A program made the translations under genes and the position numbers. 62,217 bases of DNA. Origin: Rhodothermaceae bacterium (GTDB taxonomy: Bacteria; Bacteroidota; Rhodothermia; Balneolales; Cyclonatronaceae). The stretch spans positions 1 to 62,217 of the forward strand of contig JAIVHB010000137.1 in NCBI GenBank assembly GCA_020201275.1, written 5' to 3'. This document shows, piece after piece, positions 27,239-36,370 of the stretch (positions within the stretch are counted from its first letter, which is position 1; each line of letters starts with the position of its first letter). The notes beneath the pieces were generated by a model. That model had not been told where the DNA came from and searched no databases. It saw only the letters and a list, made by a program, of their open reading frames with translations.

Positions 27239-27535
27239 ATGAAAACTACATTCACATCCAGACATTTTGAAGCCAGTAATCGGTTACATGACTATTCTGT
27301 GAAAGCAGTAGAAAAGCTAGAAAAATTTTTTGATGGAATCATCGACTGTGATATTGTTCTGCAACCCAATGAAGATCATGACGAACCCAATCAGGCCGAA
27401 CTGATTGTTAAAGTACCCAATGACCTGTTAAATGTATCTGAAACGGCTGCTACCTATGAACAGGCCATGCTAAAGGCGGTTGATACGATGAAACGACAAC
27501 TCATCCGCTACAAAGAAAAACGATTCGCAAAATAG
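27239..27535 (+). CDS. hpf: Ribosome hibernation promoting factor (short form)
   Basis: This 98-residue protein has the HPF/RaiA beta-alpha-beta-beta-beta-alpha fold (FTSRHFEASNRLHDYSVKAV at the start, YEQAMLKAVDTMKRQLIRYK at the end). It binds in the 30S mRNA channel and stabilises inactive ribosomes in stationary phase. It lacks the C-terminal dimerisation domain of long HPF, so another factor would be needed for 100S formation. It lies 6 nt after xer and 7 nt before hprK, forming one probable operon. Confidence 0.92.
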   Translation: MKTTFTSRHFEASNRLHDYSVKAVEKLEKFFDGIIDCDIVLQPNEDHDEPNQAELIVKVPNDLLNVSETAATYEQAMLKAVDTMKRQLIRYKEKRFAK

Positions 27536-27542
27536 GACGGCC

Positions 27543-28571
27543 ATGCCTTTTGGTAAACACACCCCGGTTCCCAAGCGTGATAAAATCAGTGTTGAATTTC
27601 TGGTACGCCAGATTCAGAAATCCGTAAATATCGAACTTGAGGCCTGTGCCTCAGGAGCAACGTGCGACAACCGCTTCGTTACGGAACAGGAACTGCACCG
27701 TCCCGGACTGGCTCTCACCGGTTATGTTGAACACTTTACCTACCAAAGAATTCAGATTCTCGGGAATACGGAGTGCGACTTTCTTATGGAAATGCCTCCC
27801 GATAAACAGCGGGAGGCATTTTCAAACCTCGTGAATTACAATGTGCCGGTTATATTTCTGACCAATGGCAACAGCATTGGCGAACCGCTTATGAATATGG
27901 CAGATGAAGCGGGTATACCGATTTTCAGATCTCCCATTGAAACAACCCGTTTCATGTTTCTGCTCCGCGACTTTCTCGATGACCAGTTCGCCATGCAGAC
28001 AGTAGTACATGCATCTATGGTCGATGTATATGGTATCGGAATACTGATTGCCGGGAAATCGGGAATCGGGAAAAGTGAAGTTGCTCTTGACCTGGTTGAA
28101 CGCGGGCATCGGCTGGTGGCCGACGATGTGGTTATCATCACCAAAAAGAACAATATCCTGATAGCCGCTGCTACAGAAATGAGCAAACATTTTATGGAAA
28201 TCAGGGGACTTGGCATTGTTGACGTCATGTCGATGTTCGGAATCAGGTCGGTAAGGTACCAGAAACGGGTTGAGGTGGTGGTAGATCTTTACCTATGGGA
28301 TCAGGATGAACAGATTAACCGCACCGGCCTGGAACATGATGAGGTGAACATTCTGGATGTAAATGTTCCGATAATCCATCTGCCGATAACACCCGGAAAA
28401 AACATCACTGTTATAGCCGAAGTAATCGCAATGAACCATTTACTCTCGCATTACGGCTATGATGCCGCAAAAGCCTTTCAGGAAAAGCTCAGAAAGAAAA
28501 TTGACGACAAATCGAGAACTAATAAGGGTCTCAGGCGTGCCATCGATTATTTTGAGGGTGATTTTGAATAG
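27543..28571 (+). CDS. hprK: HPr kinase/phosphorylase
   Basis: The 342-residue protein has the HprK N-terminal domain (1-145) and the P-loop catalytic domain with Walker A GKSGIGKS (171-178), the RLVADDVV segment and the signature MEIRGLGIVDV (about 220-230). In Firmicutes it phosphorylates Ser46 of HPr to govern carbon catabolite repression. Many FCB bacteria have HprK without a full PTS, where its target is unknown. No HPr gene is in the window. It is the last gene of the xer-hpf-hprK group. Confidence 0.93.
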   Translation: MPFGKHTPVPKRDKISVEFLVRQIQKSVNIELEACASGATCDNRFVTEQELHRPGLALTGYVEHFTYQRIQILGNTECDFLMEMPPDKQREAFSNLVNYNVPVIFLTNGNSIGEPLMNMADEAGIPIFRSPIETTRFMFLLRDFLDDQFAMQTVVHASMVDVYGIGILIAGKSGIGKSEVALDLVERGHRLVADDVVIITKKNNILIAAATEMSKHFMEIRGLGIVDVMSMFGIRSVRYQKRVEVVVDLYLWDQDEQINRTGLEHDEVNILDVNVPIIHLPITPGKNITVIAEVIAMNHLLSHYGYDAAKAFQEKLRKKIDDKSRTNKGLRRAIDYFEGDFE

Positions 28572-28681
28572 TAATTCCGGGAACAAGATTAAGATTAATT
28601 AATATCATTAGGGATACGAATAGTAATAACGACATATTTTTGCTATCATTAGCGAATAATATGACTCTCTAAATTGAAGGC

Positions 28682-29550
28682 ATGCTAGACAACTACTACT
28701 ATTTCGATAAAAACGCCTGCGAATTTAAAAAAGTAGAGTATAATCCAACCGAAAGAGTTGTGCATACAATAAGTCTCTGGTTTTTAACAGGGCTTGTCAT
28801 ATCCGGGATTATCATTGCTTCACTTTCTACAGTGGTTGGACAGAACGCGACAATGAAATCTATCGCAGTGTGCTTGGCATGGAGCCTATCCCCTACGATG
28901 AAAGGCTTGCCGGGGCTGGCGGGGCCGATATCTATAACCGGTTCGATGGATACAGCAACGAAGCATCTGAACTTCTGAAATGGTCGGCAGCCAACCTGGA
29001 GACCCTTGAGCGCCGCATTGGTATACAAAAGCTTAGTCTCGACGAGATCAAATCTATTTATAACAATAATCAGCAACGGCTCAGCCATCTGCCGGTTATG
29101 CGACCAGTCGACGGAATGATACTTAGCAATTACGGTATGCGAATGCACCCGGTTCTGAAAATGCGGCTCATGCACGAAGGAATGGATTTCAGAGCCAATA
29201 TTGGAACTCCTGTTTTCGCAACGGGTAATGGCACTATTCGTTTCTCCGGGAACCGTGGAACGCTCGGTCTGCTAATTGAAATTGACCACAGCCACGGATA
29301 TATAACACGATACGCACACTTGTCGAAGCTGGAGTCTGGCATCCGGCCGGGCACCAAAGTGAACCGTGGCGACCTTATTGGTTATTCAGGTAATTCAGGC
29401 AGGGTATCCGGGCCCCATCTCCATTACGAAATCCTGAAGAATGGCCGTAGTGTAGATCCTATCCAGTATCTGTTTACAGACATCACCCCTCAGGAATATC
29501 TTCTCTATAAAAGAATGGGTGAGGAAGACTACTACGCAGTCAACGAATAA
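28682..29550 (+). pseudogene. M23 metallopeptidase, split by an internal deletion
   Basis: A membrane-anchored LytM/M23 endopeptidase of the FCB type that would cut peptidoglycan cross-links. The first frame (from ATG 28682) gives a short cytoplasmic tail and one transmembrane helix (about residues 32-50). The second frame gives the periplasmic domain with zinc ligands in HEGMDF and GPHLHYE. Read backwards, the second frame gives TERDNEIYRSVLGMEPIP from about nt 28840, normally preceded by a coiled coil of some 35 residues after the membrane helix. Here the helix runs directly into it in another frame. ATG 28870 of the second ORF is internal. As written, no full-length protein can be made. 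Confidence 0.82.
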
Positions 29551-29654
29551 CAGCATTTCTAAAGCTTCCGGCCGATGTATGATGCCGGAAACAATGCCGC
29601 CCATATAGTCTTTCAGAACGGCCTGGATGTGATTGACCAGATCCATTACTGAAT

Positions 29655-29688
29655 ATAAAAAAGGCCCCCGATTTATACCGGCGGCCTG
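29655..29688 (-). terminator. Intrinsic terminator of the response regulator gene
   Basis: Read on the minus strand, AGGCC...CCGG, a short AT-rich loop and CGG...GGCCT are followed by six T. It lies about 75 nt downstream of the response regulator stop. A separate TTCCGGC (29566-29572)/GCCGGAA (29584-29590) hairpin lies after the M23 gene, without a T run. Confidence 0.75.
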
Positions 29689-29761
29689 AAATATCATTGA
29701 ACCTGAGTTATATAGAAGAATTTCCGCTGTCGGTTCAGCGGTCTGGCTGTTTAGAATTGTA

Positions 29762-30445
29762 TCAAACGTTCAATATAAAACCCTTTTTACGCACAGTCTG
29801 CAGATAGTTTTTAGGGCTGATCTCCTTGATTTTCTTCCTGAGATAACTCATATACACATTAATGTAGTTCGTCTTGGTGTCGAACTTGATTTCCCAAACA
29901 TTTTCAGCCAGTTCTTTGCTGTCTATTATCCTGTTGGGGTTTTTCAGGAAATAGGCCATCAGGTCGAACTCACTGTTGGTCAGAAATACGTTACGGCCGT
30001 TGACCATGAATTCCCTTTTGATGAAGTCCATGGCGAAATCACCGAGTTCGATAACTTCATTGCCTTTTCCACTCTTGTACCGGCGTGTTATCGCTTCTAT
30101 GCGGGCCAGGAGCTCTTCATTTTCAAATGGTTTGGTCAGGTAATCATCTGCACCGAAATCGAGGCCGTTAACCTTGAAATTAACAGTATTGTAGGCACTC
30201 AGAATAAGCAACGGAGTATCCACATTGTGATCCCTGATGAATTTACAGACCTCAAGCCCGTTTTTATCGGGCAGCCCGAGATCCAGAATGATACAATCAA
30301 AACTTTCTGTAACGGCCATTTCTTCACCGCGTGTTCCATCTTCGACTGCCACCACAGTATAGCCATTTCTGGTAAGAACACGATCAAGAAGGGTTCTTAC
30401 AATATCATCATCTTCAACAACCAGTATTTTCATTGGTTTACTCAT
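29762..30445 (-). CDS. OmpR-family response regulator
   Basis: The 227-residue two-domain regulator has a receiver domain (1-120) with acidic residues E11 and D12, phosphoacceptor D55 in CIILDLGLPD and K105 in LTKPF, followed by an OmpR/PhoB winged-helix DNA-binding domain (about 130-227) with SEFDLMAYFLKNP and YINVYMSYLRKKI. No sensor kinase gene is adjacent, so its signal is unknown. The upstream 140 nt to the esterase gene is AT-rich and probably contains the promoter. Confidence 0.93.
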   Translation of the reverse strand: MSKPMKILVVEDDDIVRTLLDRVLTRNGYTVVAVEDGTRGEEMAVTESFDCIILDLGLPDKNGLEVCKFIRDHNVDTPLLILSAYNTVNFKVNGLDFGADDYLTKPFENEELLARIEAITRRYKSGKGNEVIELGDFAMDFIKREFMVNGRNVFLTNSEFDLMAYFLKNPNRIIDSKELAENVWEIKFDTKTNYINVYMSYLRKKIKEISPKNYLQTVRKKGFILNV

Positions 30446-30585
30446 GAATTAATCAGCTTTAAATTCCTTCAGCTCAAGCTGTACGGCGATAATATAATTA
30501 AAATATTTTAAGAATATTAAAGTAGTTTTTTCCCGTACTAAACAGGTTCAATTACAAATATTAAAATTGGTTCCCGTTTTGATTA

Positions 30586-31287
30586 CTATTTTTTAATATT
30601 TGCGGAATTATATCCATTGGAAAGCAACCATGTGAGGATACCGGTAACCTGACCAGGTTTAAGGCCGTGCCCGCCCTGGTGAGTTAATTCGGTTACATCA
30701 ATACCCGCTTTTACAAGCCCTTGCATCTCACTGGCCTGCGCACCGAATTCAACCATACTATCGTTTTTGCCGTGAACAGATAATACCCTGATATGCTTCC
30801 CTTTTTTTATCCGCCCTTTGAACACTTCCGATTTAAACCTTCCGCCAATCATGATCAGATCGTTTGTATGTTTATACCGGCTGAACGCAAAATAACCTGC
30901 GAGATAGGCACCCATGGAATAGCCCAATACACAAACCCGGTCAATACGCAGATGGGGTACAAGCCCATCGATCAACCCCTGAATGAACTCGGAGGTATAC
31001 TCCAGCGATTTGATGAAAGATCCCTGCTTGCCATTGTATACATACCAGGAATAGCCCCATTTCCCGCGATATTCTGCATCACCGAGATTGACATACGGGC
31101 CCTGAATAAACAGGTGGTATGCCCTTATTTCCTGCAGCTTTTTCATTTGCTGCTGGAACGTATCCATATTCTGGCCGAATCCGTGAAGATAAACAATCAG
31201 AGGCTTGTCACCTAGCGTTCCGGTCTCTATCAACCGGTATGGTACTTCAACTTTGAATGATGTTTTCCCGCTAATCAGAACTTCCAT
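30586..31287 (-). CDS. Alpha/beta hydrolase (carboxylesterase type)
   Basis: This 233-residue enzyme has the nucleophile elbow GYSMG (Ser about residue 124), an oxyanion region LHGFGQN, an acid residue in VHGKNDSMV and the catalytic His in GGHGLKP. The size and motifs fit the YpfH/phospholipase-carboxylesterase group. No signal peptide is seen, so it is predicted to be cytoplasmic. The substrate is unknown. It is divergent from bioB across a 266-nt gap with no recognised feature except probable promoters. Confidence 0.85.
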   Translation of the reverse strand: MEVLISGKTSFKVEVPYRLIETGTLGDKPLIVYLHGFGQNMDTFQQQMKKLQEIRAYHLFIQGPYVNLGDAEYRGKWGYSWYVYNGKQGSFIKSLEYTSEFIQGLIDGLVPHLRIDRVCVLGYSMGAYLAGYFAFSRYKHTNDLIMIGGRFKSEVFKGRIKKGKHIRVLSVHGKNDSMVEFGAQASEMQGLVKAGIDVTELTHQGGHGLKPGQVTGILTWLLSNGYNSANIKK

Positions 31288-31553
31288 AAAAAGAGTTTCG
31301 GAATTTTTGGCAAATATAGTGAATAGTTGCCCATACTCTCTACTGATTACAATGAATTTCCGATATTTCAGCCGGGTGTACAGTGTTTAGTGATGCTGCA
31401 GCCGGCCCGAACAGGTAAATGCATGCACAATGATTGGGCGGCTGGCCTTCAACATGCAAATTTTAACGAATTCAAAAGTAGCATTGAATTTTCCGTCTAT
31501 ATCATGTTACTTTATGTCTCTTCAAATAACGTTATCAACCTACCGCCTTTGAC

Positions 31554-32534
31554 ATGTCAGAAATACGCACAGACTGGACCAAATCCGAAATAGAAGAAAT
31601 TTACAACACTCCGCTCATGGAGCTCATCTACCGTGCTGCCACGGTACACCGCGAATACCATAACACAGGCGAGGTTCAGGTGTGTACGCTACTGTCGATC
31701 AAAACGGGTGGATGTCCTGAAGACTGCTCCTATTGCCCGCAATCGGCCCTATACCAGACGGAAGTGGATGCTGAACCGCTGATGCAGCTCAATGAAGTAA
31801 TTGACTCCGCCATGCAGGCTAAAGCCAGCGGAAGTACTCGTTTCTGCATGGGTTCCGCCTGGAGAAACGCCAGAAGCAACAAAGATTTCGACAGGGTAAC
31901 AGAGATGATCAAAGCGGTTAATTCAATGGGCCTGGAAGTATGCTGTACCCTGGGTATGCTAACCGAAGAACAGGCACTGAAGCTCAAACAGGCCGGGTTG
32001 TATGCCTATAACCATAACCTCGACAGCGGGGAAGATTTCTACGAAAAAATCATCACAACACGTACCTATAACGACCGGCTTACAACACTTGAAAATGTAC
32101 GGAAAGCCAACCTCTCGGTTTGCTGCGGTGGCATAATAGGTATGGGTGAATCAGACGGCGACAGGCTCGACTTGCTCCATACGCTTGCCACACTGCCAAA
32201 ACATCCTGAATCTGTACCCATCAACGCATTGGTAGCCGTTAAGGGAACACCAATGGAGGGTCGTGAAAAAGCAACGGTCTGGGAAATGGTCAGAATGATT
32301 GCCACAGCCCGCATTGTAATGCCGGCATCCATGGTCCGGCTGTCGGCCGGTCGTGTCGATATGCCAGTATCGGAGCAGGCACTATGCTTTATGGCCGGAG
32401 CGAACTCCATTTTTGCGGGTGAAAAACTGCTGACTACACCGAACAATGAATCCGATCAGGATAAAATGATGTTCGGGTTGCTTGGTCTTGAACCCAGAAA
32501 AGCATTCAAGGAAGAACTTGAAAAAATATCCTGA
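31554..32534 (+). CDS. bioB: Biotin synthase
   Basis: Radical SAM enzyme that inserts sulfur into dethiobiotin, the last step of biotin synthesis. The [4Fe-4S] motif CPEDCSYC has cysteines at 54, 58 and 61. The conserved residues for the auxiliary [2Fe-2S] cluster are in [18 protein letters not shown] and VRLSAGR, and [12 protein letters not shown] matches the family. 326 residues is normal. It converges with bioA; the other bio genes (bioD, bioF) are not in the window. Confidence 0.96.
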   Translation: MSEIRTDWTKSEIEEIYNTPLMELIYRAATVHREYHNTGEVQVCTLLSIKTGGCPEDCSYCPQSALYQTEVDAEPLMQLNEVIDSAMQAKASGSTRFCMGSAWRNARSNKDFDRVTEMIKAVNSMGLEVCCTLGMLTEEQALKLKQAGLYAYNHNLDSGEDFYEKIITTRTYNDRLTTLENVRKANLSVCCGGIIGMGESDGDRLDLLHTLATLPKHPESVPINALVAVKGTPMEGREKATVWEMVRMIATARIVMPASMVRLSAGRVDMPVSEQALCFMAGANSIFAGEKLLTTPNNESDQDKMMFGLLGLEPRKAFKEELEKIS

Positions 32535-32566
32535 GGCTTGCCGGCTTCTATTTTTTGCCCCGGATA

Positions 32567-33865
32567 TTACAGATGCAGCGAATTCAGCACATCCGGGATA
32601 GTTTTATAGATGCCTGATAGTTGATCTTCTGTGATAATATAGGGGGGCATCAGGTAGAGTGTGTCTCCAAGAGGCCTGATAAGGATTCCTTTTTCAAGAA
32701 ATTTTTTCCTGAGAACGGGTGCGATTTCATTCATATATCCGCTGTTACCTCCGGTTTTTACCTGCCAGGCTGCAATAGTACCACATATGCGAAACTTCCC
32801 GACCTGCTTCATCTCCATCAGGTGTCCCGCATTTTTTAAATGTTTAGCCGCCATACCGGTGAACAGTTCCGGATTATCCCTGAGCAATCCCGTCGACGCC
32901 AAAGCGGCTGCACATGCCATCGGGTTGGCTGTGTAGGAGTGGCCATGGAAAAATGTTTTACTGCGGTCATCACTATAAAACGCATCATAGATCTTTTCCC
33001 GGGCAACTGTTACCGAGAGTGGCATAAAACCGCCGGTAATGCCTTTTGAAAGGCATATAAGATCGGGAGACACACTTGCGCCTGTCGATGCAAACCAGTG
33101 CCCCGTACGGCCAAACCCTGTCATCACCTCATCAAAGATCAACAGTATATCGTGATCGTCGCAAACAGACCTGATTTTTTTTAGGAATTCGGGCCTGCAC
33201 ATGTTCATGCCTCCCGCACCCTGAACCAGCGGTTCAATTATTACGGCCGCGTGTCTGCCTTCGTGTTCATCCAGCAGCTGTTTCAATTGAGCGAGGCTCT
33301 GTTCCTCCTTCTGTTCAACACCGGTATCCCCGATCCAGGTAGACGGATAATCAATAAAATCGGTGTGGAAGAGCAGGTCGCTGAATGGCCTGGTAAAAAT
33401 CCCCCTGCTTCCGGCCGACATGGCACCAATGGTATCGCCATGGTATGCGTTCTCAAATGCAATGAACCTGTTTCGTGATTGAATCTCGCGGTTGAAATAG
33501 TACTGGCAGGCAAGTTTCAAGGCTACTTCTACCGCTGTGGAGCCATTATCTGAGAAAAAAACGTTGTTCAGGCCGGGAGGAAGCAGATCGGCAAGTTGTT
33601 CTGCCAGTTTTTTGGCGGGATCATGCGTGAACCCGGCAAAAAGTACATGTTCAAGTTTAAGGGCCTGCTCATAAATTGCTGCGGCGATCACGGGGTTTGC
33701 ATGTCCGTGTATGTTTACCCACCAGCTCGAAATGGCATCCAAAATCCGGTTGCCCTTGTTATCAATAAGATAAACGCCCTCCCCCCTTGTAATGTGTACA
33801 GGCTCAGGATCCGTTTTCGTATGAGTAAACGGATGCCATATAGTAACTTTTTTGTTTTCAATCAT
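32567..33865 (-). CDS. bioA: Adenosylmethionine-8-amino-7-oxononanoate aminotransferase
   Basis: PLP enzyme that makes 7,8-diaminopelargonate with SAM as amino donor, two steps before biotin. Fold-type I features are visible: WHPFTHTK at the start, the substrate region ISSWWVNIHGHANP, FSDNGSTAVE, LIFDEVMTGFGRTG (PLP Asp) and the Schiff-base Lys in LSKGITGG. 432 residues is normal. It converges with bioB with only 32 nt between the stops. The peroxiredoxin gene lies 36 nt upstream on the same strand. Confidence 0.96.
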   Translation of the reverse strand: MIENKKVTIWHPFTHTKTDPEPVHITRGEGVYLIDNKGNRILDAISSWWVNIHGHANPVIAAAIYEQALKLEHVLFAGFTHDPAKKLAEQLADLLPPGLNNVFFSDNGSTAVEVALKLACQYYFNREIQSRNRFIAFENAYHGDTIGAMSAGSRGIFTRPFSDLLFHTDFIDYPSTWIGDTGVEQKEEQSLAQLKQLLDEHEGRHAAVIIEPLVQGAGGMNMCRPEFLKKIRSVCDDHDILLIFDEVMTGFGRTGHWFASTGASVSPDLICLSKGITGGFMPLSVTVAREKIYDAFYSDDRSKTFFHGHSYTANPMACAAALASTGLLRDNPELFTGMAAKHLKNAGHLMEMKQVGKFRICGTIAAWQVKTGGNSGYMNEIAPVLRKKFLEKGILIRPLGDTLYLMPPYIITEDQLSGIYKTIPDVLNSLHL

Positions 33866-33901
33866 CAGAAAGTGAACTGTGATGAAGAACGCTATGAAAG
33901 C

Positions 33902-34305
33902 TCAGCGGGAACCGGCTTCGGTAACCGTCAATCTGGATGCCGCTTCTTTAGCAGCGTCGAAATCGGGTAAATCACTCGGATTTTCAAGCACTTCTGCATT
34001 GCTGCTGAAACATCCTTGTTAAAGTCGCTTAACAGAGTAAAATTGAGCTCTTTGGAATTTTTGAATTCTTTGAGCGTAAAAAAACTGTCGACACTAATGC
34101 CTAATACCTCAACATTCATTTCCAGATAAGGTGAAAGATCATCGCGTACGTAACACAACTCTTTGGTACACGTGCCAGTGAAAGCAAGGGGGAAAAAGAG
34201 CAGAAGAACGTTCTTACTGCCCTTAAAATCGGATAATCTTACATCGTTGCCTTCAGTATCTTTGATCTGAAAGTCGGGAGCATTGTTACCGGTTGCCAAA
34301 TTCAT
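33902..34305 (-). pseudogene. AhpE/Bcp-type peroxiredoxin, split by an internal deletion
   Basis: A thioredoxin-fold peroxidase. The N-terminal two thirds are intact, including the peroxidatic Cys in FTGTCTKELC and SVDSFFTLKEF. After NFTLLSDFNKDVSAA the frame breaks: the continuing ORF ends in unrelated residues at 33928, whereas the next frame reads AEVLENPSDLPDFDAAKEAA to a stop at 33902, exactly the expected C-terminus. About 30 residues normally between them (the YG...FGMKG...RAAFVVD block) are absent, and the frame changes at about nt 33994-34003. As written the enzyme is truncated. Confidence 0.85.
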
Positions 34306-34438
34306 TCCAAAAATTATATGTTTGTTTCGGTTTAGAAATCGAACTGTTTCTCAACGTGCAATGGCGATATTTATCATGCTAATGGTCGACCTCTGAGCAA
34401 ATTTTAACAACAGAGACAGTCCGAGGGTTCATTCCCGT

Positions 34439-35056
34439 TTACAATTTGTGGATGCCATAGAACATCAATCCACTGCCCCACGCAAAAACAAGCTGATAGG
34501 CCCAAAAGAAATCTACGGCCTGTAATGAAGGGTCGGCAAGCCTGATCGCCCACATCAGAATATAGCCTGCAAGAAGAATCAGAAGTCCGGAAACCACAAT
34601 AAGGTATTTTTTGTCTCTTGTCAGGAATAGACCGTACATAAGCAGCGCAACCATAATACTTCCACCCTCATAGATTCCCAGCAATATCTCTTTTAGAAAG
34701 ATGGTATTTACAACCATAGCATAAAAGGGAATAAGCAGCAGGGGAATCCAGCAAAAAAGAACAGGAAACCGGGTAATTGCAGGTTTGGCATTACGGATCA
34801 GGAAGATAAGACCGCTCATACCAACAGCAACTGCACTTACCCTGTTCCATTCCATAAACAGTTGGGCTGCATCTTTATAAGTATCGGTATCAAGAATCAA
34901 TTGATAGTTGAGCGACAGTGATGCAAGGAAAAAAAGCAGACAGGCAACTGCAAATGCACCATACTCGGGTTGCCCCTCGGAATTGATATACCTGCGTCTG
35001 AATACCAATATACCGGCCATCAAAACAATACTCAGCAACAGACCTGCCCAGTTCAT
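34439..35056 (-). CDS. Multi-pass membrane protein of unknown function
   Basis: The 205-residue hydrophobic protein has about six or seven predicted transmembrane segments separated by short loops (for example CLLFFLASLSLNY, AVGMSGLIFLI, VLFCWIPLLLIPFYAMVV, YLIVVSGLLILLAGYILM). No catalytic or transport motif is recognised. It stands alone between the peroxiredoxin and DinB-like genes. The 133-nt gap on its 3' side shows nothing notable. Confidence 0.75.
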   Translation of the reverse strand: MNWAGLLLSIVLMAGILVFRRRYINSEGQPEYGAFAVACLLFFLASLSLNYQLILDTDTYKDAAQLFMEWNRVSAVAVGMSGLIFLIRNAKPAITRFPVLFCWIPLLLIPFYAMVVNTIFLKEILLGIYEGGSIMVALLMYGLFLTRDKKYLIVVSGLLILLAGYILMWAIRLADPSLQAVDFFWAYQLVFAWGSGLMFYGIHKL

Positions 35057-35087
35057 ATTCCAGGAGATTTGAATGCTGTTTTACCCA

Positions 35088-35564
35088 TCATTTCCGGTCG
35101 CTGATTGCAAGTACACGTTCTGCCACCTGTTTCAGCTGGGACCTCTCGAAGTGCAACATTTCATCAAGAAGCATGTGTATATTTTTATCTTTGCCACGAA
35201 TGTTAACCGTTCTGTTCAGATCTGCCGGTGTAACCTTTTCGAGCATGGAGATAATCGCAGCACGGTGTTTAATAATTTTCTCGAGAACGCGGTCTACACT
35301 TTTCCCCTCAATCTGATCGGAAGTGAACGATTTACGGAAATCTTCCTGCTCGGGTGCCGCTTCCCTTCTACCGGAAATAATATGTTGAATGGCCAGGCGA
35401 AAATGGTTCTGTTGCGCGTGATCTATGAGGGCAACCATTTCGAGTATGGAGTGTTTGCCCCCCGGTTTCTCATCATAGGGAACACTGTTTATTACATACT
35501 TCAGTGCTTCGACCTCATCCTGCAGATAGGCCGCATCCTCCACCAATTTTTTAAGCTGATCCAT
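35088..35564 (-). CDS. DinB-like four-helix protein
   Basis: The 158-residue protein is predicted to be all helical, with the DinB/YfiT-like pattern of dispersed metal-binding histidines (ALIDHAQQNHFRLA about residues 46-59, MLLDEMLHFERSQLKQVAE about 130-148). DinB-superfamily members bind a divalent metal and often act as thiol-dependent transferases or hydrolases. The substrate is unknown. It lies 42 nt after the NuoI-like gene on the same strand. Confidence 0.7.
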   Translation of the reverse strand: MDQLKKLVEDAAYLQDEVEALKYVINSVPYDEKPGGKHSILEMVALIDHAQQNHFRLAIQHIISGRREAAPEQEDFRKSFTSDQIEGKSVDRVLEKIIKHRAAIISMLEKVTPADLNRTVNIRGKDKNIHMLLDEMLHFERSQLKQVAERVLAISDRK

Positions 35565-35605
35565 ATACCGGAATTATTGGCCCCTGCAGGACCTGCCTGT
35601 ACCGT

Positions 35606-36283
35606 TTAGCTGGCAGATGGGGTGTCCTCGTTTCTTTGGGCCTCGAGCATTTCAACCAGCGACAGGGATGTATCCCATTTGCTGTCGCGGTTACGAACTG
35701 AGTGGATGTTGTTTTCTTCGGGGAAATTCCAGAACTGGCCGAACTGGCGGTTCCGGTAATCACGCAGGAATTCGAGGCGTTCTTTAAGTTCTTCTTTGGG
35801 TTTGAGCAGTTTTTCTTTGTCATAAATCGCCTCACCCCGGGACTTGAAAACCAGATCGTAGTCTTTGCTCATAACAATGGCCTCTTCAGGACATACCTCT
35901 TCACAGAATCCGCAGTAAATGCATCTGAGCATGTTGATTTCAAAAAAGGTCGGATAGCGCTCCTTGGGGTCTTCAGAGTTTTCCGAAGCCTGCATACTTA
36001 TGGCCAGCGGCGGGCAGGCCCTGGCGCATAGTCCACAAGCAACACAGCGTTCTTTGCCATTGTCTTCAACAAGCACGGGCCGGCCTCGGAAAATGGCTGG
36101 CGGATCCCATTTCTCTTCGGGGTACATCATCGTAAACTTCGGCTGGAACATTTGCTTAAGGGTGTACCAAAGCCCCCTGAATACTTCAGGAAGGTAGATG
36201 CGTTCCAGAAAATTCAGTTTACGCTCTTTATCGTAGTTCTGATTTAATGCGTTTACGACCGGTTGTTCGAGATCCTTAGCCAT
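35606..36283 (-). CDS. nuoI: NuoI-like 4Fe-4S ferredoxin subunit of NADH-quinone oxidoreductase
   Basis: The roughly 225-residue protein has two 4Fe-4S motifs, [12 protein letters not shown] and [12 protein letters not shown], in the spacing of complex I subunit NuoI, and the typical flanks [20 protein letters not shown] and [20 protein letters not shown]. It would pass electrons towards the N2 cluster. ATG 36283 (MAKDLEQP) is preferred; a TTG 13 codons upstream is possible. No other nuo gene is near, so it is either split from its operon or belongs to a related ferredoxin-containing complex. Confidence 0.88.
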   Translation of the reverse strand: MAKDLEQPVVNALNQNYDKERKLNFLERIYLPEVFRGLWYTLKQMFQPKFTMMYPEEKWDPPAIFRGRPVLVEDNGKERCVACGLCARACPPLAISMQASENSEDPKERYPTFFEINMLRCIYCGFCEEVCPEEAIVMSKDYDLVFKSRGEAIYDKEKLLKPKEELKERLEFLRDYRNRQFGQFWNFPEENNIHSVRNRDSKWDTSLSLVEMLEAQRNEDTPSAS

Positions 36284-36370
36284 TTCTTGTTGTTTATGTA
36301 CCGTTGTGTTCACAATGTGCAAAGATAATGGGTTGTGCCATCACGATCAAAGCAAAACAGGAGCACTAAT

